From the NCBI RefSeq assembly GCF_000013345.1, contig NC_007777.1:1364001-1428000 (forward strand): 64,000 nt of DNA. Reading direction: 5' to 3'. This DNA comes from Frankia casuarinae. GTDB lineage: Bacteria; Actinomycetota; Actinomycetes; Frankiales; Frankiaceae. How positions within the stretch are numbered: position 1 is the stretch's first letter; every line of letters starts with the position of its first letter. The notes beneath the pieces were generated by a model, which saw only the letters and a list, made by a program, of their open reading frames with translations, did no database searches and had not been told where the DNA came from. This document shows positions 35,313-42,875 of this stretch, piece after piece. The position numbers and the translations under genes are program-made.

Positions 35313-36158
35313 GTGGTGCTTTCGCCTGTCCCCACCGTCCCGCTCGCGCACGGTGCCCGGATGCCCAGGCTCGGGCTCGGAACCTGGCCGCTGAACGACC
35401 GGGAGGTCCAGGGGGTGGTGGAACAGGCGCTCGGGCTGGGCTACCGATTGATTGACACCGCGCACAACTACGGCAACGAGAAGGGAGTGGGCGCCGGACT
35501 ACGCGCCGCCGGCGTGCCCCGCGAGGAGCTGTTCGTCACCACGAAGTTCAACAAACGCTCGCACAGCGTCCGCGGCGTGCGCAGGGCCGCCGTGGAGAGT
35601 ACCCGCCGGATGGGGCTGGACTACCTCGATCTGCTCCTCATCCACTGGCCGAACCCGTGGCGGGATCGGTACGTCGAGGCCTGGAAGGGGCTCGTCGAGC
35701 TGTTGAAGGACGGCCAGGTGCGCGCGATCGGGGTGTCGAACTTCAAGACGACCCACCTCGACCGGTTGCTGGCCCAGACCGGTGTCGCGCCGGACGTGAA
35801 CCAGATCCAGCTCGATCCCCGACTCGGCCGGTCCGCGATCCGCGCCTACCACGCGGAGCAGGGGATCGTGACGGAGGCGTGGAGCCCGCTGGGCGCCGGC
35901 ACCGGGCTGCTCGACGAACCCGTGATCACGCGGATCGCCGCCGCGCACGAGCGCACCCCCGCGCAGGTCGCCCTGCGCTGGCACATCGAGCTGGGCATCG
36001 TGGTGGTGCCGAAGTCGGCCAGCCCCAGGCGCATGGCAGAGAACATCGACGTCTTCGACTTCACGCTTTCCGCTGAGGAGATTGCCGCGATCTCCGGACT
36101 GGACCGGGGCGCCGCGGGGGAGGCGGACGCCCTCGACTCCGACGTGTTCGGGCACTGA
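35313..36158 (+). CDS. aldo/keto reductase
   Basis: 281 residues from GTG 35313, matching the usual AKR length; a longer frame to 35190 is non-homologous. The catalytic tetrad is complete: Asp48, Tyr53 (DTAHNYGNE), Lys78 (TKFNK) and His111 (IHWPNP). NADPH-binding VVPKSASPRRM is near the C-terminus. It reduces aldehydes or ketones to alcohols; AKR5-like 2,5-diketo-gluconate reductase relatives are the closest pattern, but the substrate is not readable. Confidence 0.9.
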   Translation: MVLSPVPTVPLAHGARMPRLGLGTWPLNDREVQGVVEQALGLGYRLIDTAHNYGNEKGVGAGLRAAGVPREELFVTTKFNKRSHSVRGVRRAAVESTRRMGLDYLDLLLIHWPNPWRDRYVEAWKGLVELLKDGQVRAIGVSNFKTTHLDRLLAQTGVAPDVNQIQLDPRLGRSAIRAYHAEQGIVTEAWSPLGAGTGLLDEPVITRIAAAHERTPAQVALRWHIELGIVVVPKSASPRRMAENIDVFDFTLSAEEIAAISGLDRGAAGEADALDSDVFGH

Positions 36159-36206
36159 GCTCCGGGAGTTCGGGGTCCCTGGGAGCTCGGGGCAATCCTC
36201 TCGTTT

Positions 36207-36224
36207 CGTATCATTCATGATACG
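36207..36224. promoter_or_regulatory. palindromic operator candidate upstream of the acyltransferase
   Basis: CGTATCAT-TC-ATGATACG: perfect 8-bp arms with a 2-bp centre, in an AT-rich island between the reductase stop and the acyltransferase start (36308). Size and symmetry fit a TetR- or GntR-type repressor site. No cognate regulator gene lies next to it. Confidence 0.5.
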
Positions 36225-36307
36225 TACGATGTAAGCCTGCCACGTCTTCACCGGAGGGCGTCGCCCGTAGGGGCTCGGAGCGGTCCGGCAGCCTTGGTGG
36301 AGGAATC

Positions 36308-37573
36308 GTGGGGCGAAAGGCGGCGCCGTCCGCTCCGGGCGGGCACTACCACCACCTGGACGCGTTGCGCGCCGTCTTCATGCTGGGCGGCGTCTTCGTG
36401 CATGCCTCGACGCTCGGTGACGACCCGTTCTTCCACGGGATCGCCTACGCCTCCGGCCTCTTCCGGATGGCGGACTTCTTCCTGATCTCCGGGTTCCTCT
36501 CCGCGATGCTCGTCGGGAAGTATGGGCCGTCGCGCACCGTGCATCGCAGGCTCGCCAGCGTGGGAATCCCATTCCTGTGCACCCTGGTCCTGTTCAATCC
36601 CACCGCGCTCTGGTTGAGCTACAACTTCCACAACCCGGACGTCTCGTTCCTGGACTTCCTGCGTGGAAACATCGTCCCCGAGCCGGTGGGCGAGCTGCGC
36701 TGGCCTCTGCAGCTGTGGTTCCTCATGGTGCTGCTCGCCTACGCGCTGTGCACCCCGGCGGCCGTGAGCGTCATATCCCGCCTTGTGGCCAGCTCCCTCT
36801 ACCGGCGGGCCACCACCGGTCGGCTGCGCGTCATGGCCACGATCATCTCACTCGTCATCGTGACCACCATCCTCATCCGCGGCGGGTACCGGGCCGCGGT
36901 GACTCCCGTCATCGGTTCCGATCCCCTCGACCTCCCGGTCGAGGAGACGCTGGACTTCCTGCCGTTCTTCCTCCTCGGCGTGCTCCTCTACCTGGATCGG
37001 CGGCGAATCCTGCCGTCCTTTCAGCGGCCCGCGCCGATCCTGCTCGCCGTGGCCGGCGTCCTGCTGCTGGCGGCCAATCAGGACTGGGGTGGAGTGCTGA
37101 CCTCATCCACCGGTCTGGTGCTCAGCAGGACCCTCTTCACCATCGCGATCACCGCCACGCTCTTCGCCCTTGCCAGCCGGCTCGTCCCCGGTCCGCGGCC
37201 CGCCGTCCGCTACCTCTCCGACGCCTCCTACACGGTCTACCTCTTCCACTATTTCTGGATCTACGCCATCGCGACGCTGCTCTCGCTGGACCCGAGCCTC
37301 CGCTGGCCGCAGATGCTCCTGGTCACCGCCCTCACCTTCGGCGTGACCCTGGCCATCCACCATTTCGTCATCTTGCGGTCACCCTTCCTCCGCAAGATCT
37401 TCAACGGGAAATTCCCGGTCGACGGCCGCCGCGGCACCGGCCGGCCCGCGGCCGGGCCCCTGACCACAGCGGCCGGCACGGCGGACTCCGAGCTGACCCA
37501 GCCGCTGCGCTGGCTTCCCCGGGCCGAACAGCTCGACCCGGAACGGACCCAGCACCTGCGCTGGGCTCCCTGA
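36308..37573 (+). CDS. acyltransferase 3 family membrane protein
   Basis: 421 residues from GTG 36308. It begins HHLDALRAVFMLGGVFVHAS, the Acyl_transf_3 signature with the catalytic His at residue 32. About ten membrane segments follow. It should transfer acetyl or succinyl groups to an exported glycan or lipid. The hydrophilic tail contains two near-repeats (TQPLRWLPRAEQLDPE and TQHLRWAP). It converges with the ABC permease gene. Confidence 0.87.
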   Translation: MGRKAAPSAPGGHYHHLDALRAVFMLGGVFVHASTLGDDPFFHGIAYASGLFRMADFFLISGFLSAMLVGKYGPSRTVHRRLASVGIPFLCTLVLFNPTALWLSYNFHNPDVSFLDFLRGNIVPEPVGELRWPLQLWFLMVLLAYALCTPAAVSVISRLVASSLYRRATTGRLRVMATIISLVIVTTILIRGGYRAAVTPVIGSDPLDLPVEETLDFLPFFLLGVLLYLDRRRILPSFQRPAPILLAVAGVLLLAANQDWGGVLTSSTGLVLSRTLFTIAITATLFALASRLVPGPRPAVRYLSDASYTVYLFHYFWIYAIATLLSLDPSLRWPQMLLVTALTFGVTLAIHHFVILRSPFLRKIFNGKFPVDGRRGTGRPAAGPLTTAAGTADSELTQPLRWLPRAEQLDPERTQHLRWAP

Positions 37574-37611
37574 CGCAACCTTCCTTTATAACGCTCCCTT
37601 ATAACGTTTCC

Positions 37612-38397
37612 TTATGAGGTCATGTCCCGGCGCCAGAAGAGGACGACGGCGACCAGCACCATCGCGGTGCAGTAGACCAGCCCGCGCAGCAGCGCGTCGG
37701 CGTAGGGCGTGGCGACGGCGAAGCCACCGGTGGCGATCGCCTCCATCAGCTGCACCGGCAGCCAGGCCCGGGCGGGACCGTAGATGCGCGTGACCAGCAT
37801 CTCCACCGGCAGCGCGTAGGCGACCGCGACCGCGATCGCCGCGGCAGGCGCGCGGAAGACGATCGCGGCCAGGGCGCCGAGCGCGGCGTAGCCGAGCGAT
37901 CCGGCGCACAGGTTGACAAAGCTCTTGCTCAGTTCGGCCAGCCCCGCCGCGCTGCTCCAGGCGGCCGTCGACACCCCCTTCAGCGGCGCGAGCGCGAAGG
38001 ACAGGGCGACCGAAACCACGGTCGCCACGGCGATGACGAGGACCACGAACGCCGCCAGAGCCAGCAGTTTGCCGGCGAGAAGCCGGAGCCGGTGCGGCTG
38101 GGCGACGAGCTGGTTGCGCAGGGCCCCGTGCGCATGGTCGCCTGCGAGCGACGCGGCGACGACGGACAGGGCCACCACGCCGAGCAGGATGCTGACCGCC
38201 TGCACCCCCTGCGCGACGCCGTTCGCGGCGGACAGCCCGCTGGCCGTGACGGGGTCGCCATCGAAGTCGTTGTGCCCCACCGAGACGAAGGTCAGAACGG
38301 TGCCGAGCAGGGCCGAGGCGATGACCGCCCCCAGCGTCCCGAGCAGGAACCGGGTCCGCAACAGCGGCACCCATTCGGCGCGGAAAGCCGTGATCAT
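37612..38397 (-). CDS. ABC-2 type exporter permease
   Basis: 261 residues. ATG 38397 overlaps the ATPase stop by 4 bp (ATGA), so the subunits are coupled. Six hydrophobic segments, with MITAFRAEWVPLLRTRF as the cytoplasmic start and GDHAHGALRNQLVAQPHRLRL as the typical ABC-2 amphipathic region. It pairs with the upstream ATPase to form an exporter; the substrate is unknown, and relatives are often drug or antibiotic resistance pumps. Confidence 0.87.
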   Translation of the reverse strand: MITAFRAEWVPLLRTRFLLGTLGAVIASALLGTVLTFVSVGHNDFDGDPVTASGLSAANGVAQGVQAVSILLGVVALSVVAASLAGDHAHGALRNQLVAQPHRLRLLAGKLLALAAFVVLVIAVATVVSVALSFALAPLKGVSTAAWSSAAGLAELSKSFVNLCAGSLGYAALGALAAIVFRAPAAAIAVAVAYALPVEMLVTRIYGPARAWLPVQLMEAIATGGFAVATPYADALLRGLVYCTAMVLVAVVLFWRRDMTS

Positions 38398-39563
38398 GTG
38401 GCACCTCCACGGCTCTGGGCCGGGTCGAGCCCGGCTCCCACGGCGGGCACACTGCCGTCCGGGGTGCGACCGAAACGGACGAGGTCGCCGTCGATTTCGC
38501 CGGTGACGCGCAGGAAGGTCTCCTCCAGGTTCGGCCGATGGGTGCGCAGCGAGCGCAGGGTGATGCCGGCGCGCATCGCCAGTCGGTTGAGGTCCGCGGC
38601 CACTCCCTCGCGGGCGTGGGCGGTCACCACCGGATGGCGTTCGCCGACTCCCGCGTCGCACGACGGCCCGGGGCAGAGGTCGATCTCGACCCGAAGGCCG
38701 GTCTCACCGAGGAGCCCGGCCAGGCGGCGGGCGTCGTCGTCCCGCTCGGGCACCATGAGGATCCGGGGATCCTCGGCGGAGAGCAGGTCGGTGACGTGCC
38801 CCTGGAACAGCATCCGCCCGCCATTGATCATCACCAGATGATCGCAGATCTGCTCGACCTCGGTCAGTAGATGGCTCGACATGAAGACCGTCATGCCGCT
38901 GCTGGCCAGCTGACCCAGCAGCGCGCGGATCTCCCGGATGCCCGCCGGGTCGAGGCCGTTCGTCGGCTCGTCCAGGATGAGCAGGCTGGGATCGGGCAGC
39001 AGAGCGGCGGCGATGCCCAGGCGCTGCTTCATCCCGAGGGAGTAGGCGGTGAACCGGTCGTCGGCTCGCTCGGTCAGGCCCACCTGTGCGAGGACTTCCC
39101 CGACCCGCCGCGCGCGATCGGCGCGGCGCCGCCCGCCGATCCCACGCAGCAGGGCGAGCTGGTCCAGATTGCGCCGGCCGGACAGCCCGGGATGGAACGT
39201 CGGGCCCTCGATCATCGCCCCGACCCGGCCCAGGTAGCGGGCCGGATGGGAGATCGACGCGCCCAGCACGTACCCCTGGCCCGCCGTGGGGCGGATCAAC
39301 CCCAGCAGCATGCGCAGCGTGCTGGACTTCCCGGCCCCGTTCGGGCCGACGAAACCGGACAGCGTCCCGCGCGGCACCTGGAGGTCGAGATGGTCCACCG
39401 CCACCCGGTCGCCGTACCGCTTGCCGAGCCCGTGGGTCCAGATTGCCGCCTCGGTCGGGCCCTCGGGCGATCGCCCGGCCAGCCGCGGGGGCCGCGCCGC
39501 GCCGCGGGGGCGACCAGCCACGTTCGATGCGTGCGTCGGTTCGGTGACCGAACCCGAAGTCAT
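38394..39563 (-). CDS. ABC exporter ATP-binding protein
   Basis: 389 residues. Walker A GPNGAGKSS (about 73-81), signature YSLGMKQRLGIA, Walker B LLILDEPTNGLDP, and switch His in FMSSHLLTE. The C-terminal 110 residues form the extra domain common to DrrA/CcmA-type exporters. A 40-residue basic/Pro leader precedes the domain. GGGAGG lies about 11 bases before ATG 39563. Confidence 0.92.
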   Translation of the reverse strand: MTSGSVTEPTHASNVAGRPRGAARPPRLAGRSPEGPTEAAIWTHGLGKRYGDRVAVDHLDLQVPRGTLSGFVGPNGAGKSSTLRMLLGLIRPTAGQGYVLGASISHPARYLGRVGAMIEGPTFHPGLSGRRNLDQLALLRGIGGRRRADRARRVGEVLAQVGLTERADDRFTAYSLGMKQRLGIAAALLPDPSLLILDEPTNGLDPAGIREIRALLGQLASSGMTVFMSSHLLTEVEQICDHLVMINGGRMLFQGHVTDLLSAEDPRILMVPERDDDARRLAGLLGETGLRVEIDLCPGPSCDAGVGERHPVVTAHAREGVAADLNRLAMRAGITLRSLRTHRPNLEETFLRVTGEIDGDLVRFGRTPDGSVPAVGAGLDPAQSRGGAT

Positions 39564-40170
39564 CGTCTGACAGCCTCCCAGATCATGCGTTCAACTCCCG
39601 AGATCGGTCGATCCGTTACCCTCCACCGTGACTCCGTCATCCACCGTGCTCTATGGGAGTCGTGCCCGCGGAGGCCGTCGTGGTCGACCACATGCGCGGC
39701 CGCTGGCGGGGTCGGCACCAGCACGGAGGCTGACCGAACTCCCGCGCCGACCGGCGGTACGCACTGGGCGCCGTCGGCACCGGGCACCGCAGCGGCCGGG
39801 CCAGTCCCCGGCTCGGGATCCGCCGAGCTCAGCAGGCCTAACGAGCGGACCACGGGCACCGTTCCAGCTCCCGGCACTCCGGAGCGCTCGGTGCCGTGGG
39901 AACCCGGAGGTTTCCGCCTCGTCCGAAAGAGTGACGACGTATCGTCATTTTCGCTCATTTCCGACATGTCATCAAACGATCATTGGCGAAAGTCCGGGGC
40001 CAGGGCAGGTCCGCGTCGTCGCCGAGGTTTGCGATCATCCGGCGCGGCACAGTCAGTGCGGCGCTCATCGTTCCAGCCGCGAGATGGGGTAGCTGTCGTA
40101 CGAGCCCCCCGGGGGACCCCACACGTCACCCGACACAACCGGCGCCCGACGGCTGGACGACAATCTTCAC
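39564..40170. other. 607-bp divergent intergenic region
   Basis: It lies between the ABC operon (-) and the CHASE3-SpoIIE gene (+). A minus-strand frame at 39560-39967 would overlap the ATPase start by ATGA, but its codon use is weak and it has no family similarity or ribosome site, so it is not called. AT-richer DNA near 39920-39990 is the probable promoter zone. Confidence 0.45.
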
Positions 40171-42099
40171 ATGGGTGAGACGGCTGGCCTTCGGCGTGGC
40201 ATCCGGGTGCTGACGCTGCTCGCCAGCATCTCGATCATCGTGATGCTGGTGTTGGCCGTGGTCTCCGCCCTGCGGTCACGTCATGCCGCGACGGAGCGGA
40301 GCAGGCATCTGGACCCGGCTGCGACCACCACCGCGATGCTCCTGGCCGACTTTGTCGACCAGGAGAATGCTCTGCGTGGCTACATCATCACCCGGGACCG
40401 GGGTTTCCTGGTCCCCTACAACGAGTCCGCCAGGTCCATCCCGGTCCTGACGGCACGGCTGGACGCATTGCTGGCCGACTTCCCTGCGCTGCGCGCACAG
40501 CACGGGGAAGTCGGCCAGGCGTACCGGGACTGGCGTCGCGAGGTTGTCCGGCCGGAACTGGTCGCGATGGCGAGAGGAGACACCGCCACCGCCCAGGATA
40601 TCGTGCGCACCAAAGCGCGCCAGGACTTCGACCTGCTGCGCCGCGAGGTCGCGGAGCTCGCCGCGGCGATCGACCGTGAGCAGGTCGAGGCGTCCGGGCG
40701 GGTGGAGAGTGCCTCCGTGCTGCTGCTGAGCTCGCTGGCCAGCGCGATGTTTGTCATCCTCGGCTTCCTGCTGACCATTATGATCATCTCGCGGCGATGG
40801 CTGCTCCGCCCGATCGGAGCGTTGCAGCGATCCGTCAACGCGGTGGCCGCCGGTCGCTACGACACCCGGATCCCCTCCGTCGGCCCCAAGGAGATCGTGG
40901 AGCTGGCCGCCGACGTCGAGACGATGCGCGCCCAGCTGGTGCGGCTCGTCCGCCAGAACGAGCGGTCGTGGGAGGCCCTGGCCCAGCAGGGACCCGCCGT
41001 GATCGCACTGCGGGACGCGCTCACGCCCTCGCTCCTGCGGGCCCGCGGCCTGGTCCTGCACGGCCGGGTCGATCCGGCCGAGGGCGAACTTGCCGGGGAC
41101 TGGTACGACGCCTTCGAGCTGCCCGACGGGCGGGTCGCCGTCGTGGTCGGTGACGTCTCCGGTCATGGAGCCGCGGCCGGGGTCTTCGCGTTGCGGCTCA
41201 AGCAACTGCTCGACGCGGCTCTGTCGACGGAGATCGATCCCGGTCGGGCCCTGGAGTGGACGGTGGACAACCTCGGCGAGATCGAGGAGATGTTCGCGAC
41301 CGCGATCATTGCCGTCGTCGACCCGCGGACCGGGGACCTGTACTACGTCAACGCCGGTCATCCCGACGCGCTCCTGCTGCGCCGGGCGGTGCCCGGGAAC
41401 TCCGGGAACATGGCGTCGGCGGGCGAGTCGCCCGTGGGCGAGGTGTGGGTGGGTGAGCTGCCCACAGGCAAGGTACCTGCGGACGCGGTGCTTCCCGACG
41501 AGGCATCCTCACCCCAGGTACCCGCTCCGACCGCTCACCTGGTCGGACCCCGCGATCCCGCCCGGCCGGGATGCGGCCCCGGTGACGGGGCGGGCGGATC
41601 CGTCATGGCGGCTGCTGTTGGATCCGCGCAGGCCGTCGGATCCGCGCAGGCCGTCGGATCGGCCTGCGGGCCGGGGGATGGGGCGAACGGTGCCGGCCCC
41701 GGGTCCGGTCGGGTGCCGGGAGCCGGTTCCATCGTCGGTTCCCGGCTGGGAACGGCGCAGGTCGTTCGGCTGCCTCCGACGGGCCCGTTGATGTCGAGCC
41801 TGCTCGCGGAGCCCGGGGCGTGGGGAATCCAGACGCTGCGGCTCGAACCGGGCGACGTGCTCTTCGCCTACACCGACGGACTGGTGGAGGCACGTGACGA
41901 GGCCGGGCGGCAGTTCGGGCTGCACCGGCTGATCGCCGAGATCCTGCGCGATCCCACGCGCACGCCGGTGGCGCTGCTCGACGACGCCTTCGACGCGGTT
42001 CGCCGGTACGCGCCCGGACGGCAGGGCGACGACCGTACGGCGATCATCCTCGCCCGTACCGCCCAGCGTGGCTCCACGATCGCGCCCGGAGAGTCATAG
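40171..42099 (+). CDS. CHASE3-HAMP-SpoIIE membrane phosphatase
   Basis: 642 residues. TM1 (about 10-32), an external CHASE3-like four-helix sensor (about 45-180: DFVDQENALRGYIITRD), TM2 (about 187-213), HAMP (to about 262), then the PP2C/SpoIIE phosphatase (DWYDAFELPDGRVAVVVGDVSGHG near 310, YVNAGHPDAL, FAYTDGLVEARDE). A long Gly/Ala/Pro insert (about 410-540) splits the catalytic domain and holds the repeat SAQAVGSAQAVGSA. It likely turns an envelope signal into dephosphorylation of an anti-anti-sigma factor. Confidence 0.88.
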   Translation: MGETAGLRRGIRVLTLLASISIIVMLVLAVVSALRSRHAATERSRHLDPAATTTAMLLADFVDQENALRGYIITRDRGFLVPYNESARSIPVLTARLDALLADFPALRAQHGEVGQAYRDWRREVVRPELVAMARGDTATAQDIVRTKARQDFDLLRREVAELAAAIDREQVEASGRVESASVLLLSSLASAMFVILGFLLTIMIISRRWLLRPIGALQRSVNAVAAGRYDTRIPSVGPKEIVELAADVETMRAQLVRLVRQNERSWEALAQQGPAVIALRDALTPSLLRARGLVLHGRVDPAEGELAGDWYDAFELPDGRVAVVVGDVSGHGAAAGVFALRLKQLLDAALSTEIDPGRALEWTVDNLGEIEEMFATAIIAVVDPRTGDLYYVNAGHPDALLLRRAVPGNSGNMASAGESPVGEVWVGELPTGKVPADAVLPDEASSPQVPAPTAHLVGPRDPARPGCGPGDGAGGSVMAAAVGSAQAVGSAQAVGSACGPGDGANGAGPGSGRVPGAGSIVGSRLGTAQVVRLPPTGPLMSSLLAEPGAWGIQTLRLEPGDVLFAYTDGLVEARDEAGRQFGLHRLIAEILRDPTRTPVALLDDAFDAVRRYAPGRQGDDRTAIILARTAQRGSTIAPGES

Positions 42100-42145
42100 C
42101 GGCGACATCGGCGTGGTTGCCGGCCATTTCGGGTAGAAGACGCCC

Positions 42146-42862
42146 ATGAACGACGAGTCCGGCCTGGACCGGCCCACCCGCTCGACCCGGTCTCCGCGAT
42201 CTTTGCGGTCTCCGTCGTCCCGGCTCAGCCCACTGCGGTTGATCGCCGTCGTCGCCGTCGTCGTGCTCGTCCTCGCCGGCATCGCCCTGGTGGCGGGATG
42301 GCGGCCGAGCCTGCCGAACCTGTTCGAGGAGAGGACGGTCGACCGCAGTTCCCCGGCGGTGCTGCGTTCCCTGGAAGAGCTGAGCGACTATCACGCCGCC
42401 AGCGCCCACTTCGAGGTGGTGGTCGACCTCGAGAAGGACAGCAAGTGGATCCCTGATGCGCTGCGCGGCGAGCGCACCCTGTTCGTCGGGGTCGGTACCG
42501 TCGACTCGGTGATCAATTTTGGTGCGCTCGGCAAGGACGCGGTCACCGTCTCCCCGGACCGTCGTGCGGTCACCATCGAGTTGCCGAACCCGACGCTGTC
42601 CAGGCCCGAGCTGGATCTCGACCACAGCTACGTGGTGGCCCGCCAGCGCGGCGCGCTGAACCGCGTCGGCGGGTTGTTCGGTGGGGTCGGCACCGACCAG
42701 GAGCTCTACCGGACCGCGTCGGCGCGGATGACCGACGCGGCGAAGACGGACGGTCAGGTGCTCGAGCTGGGCAGGAAGAACACCACCGCCATGCTGCGCG
42801 GTCTACTCGGCGCGCTGGGCTTTACCGACGTCAGGGTGACCTACGCAGCCGACCGCCGCTAG
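42146..42862 (+). CDS. DUF4230 family membrane-anchored protein
   Basis: 238 residues. One N-terminal membrane anchor (LRLIAVVAVVVLVLAGIALVAGW) precedes an external domain with LEELSDYHAASAHFEVVVDLE, FVGVGTVDSVINFG and KTDGQVLELGRKNTTAMLRGLL, matching DUF4230. Function is unknown. It follows the phosphatase gene by 46 bp on the same strand and converges with the NRPS-like gene. Confidence 0.8.
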   Translation: MNDESGLDRPTRSTRSPRSLRSPSSRLSPLRLIAVVAVVVLVLAGIALVAGWRPSLPNLFEERTVDRSSPAVLRSLEELSDYHAASAHFEVVVDLEKDSKWIPDALRGERTLFVGVGTVDSVINFGALGKDAVTVSPDRRAVTIELPNPTLSRPELDLDHSYVVARQRGALNRVGGLFGGVGTDQELYRTASARMTDAAKTDGQVLELGRKNTTAMLRGLLGALGFTDVRVTYAADRR

Positions 42863-42875
42863 GCGAACGGAGTGC

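Noticed and set aside
39560-39967. A 135-residue minus-strand frame overlapping the ABC ATPase start by ATGA
   Set aside because: The overlap is tempting, but codon third positions are weak, no ribosome site precedes it and the chain is low-complexity.
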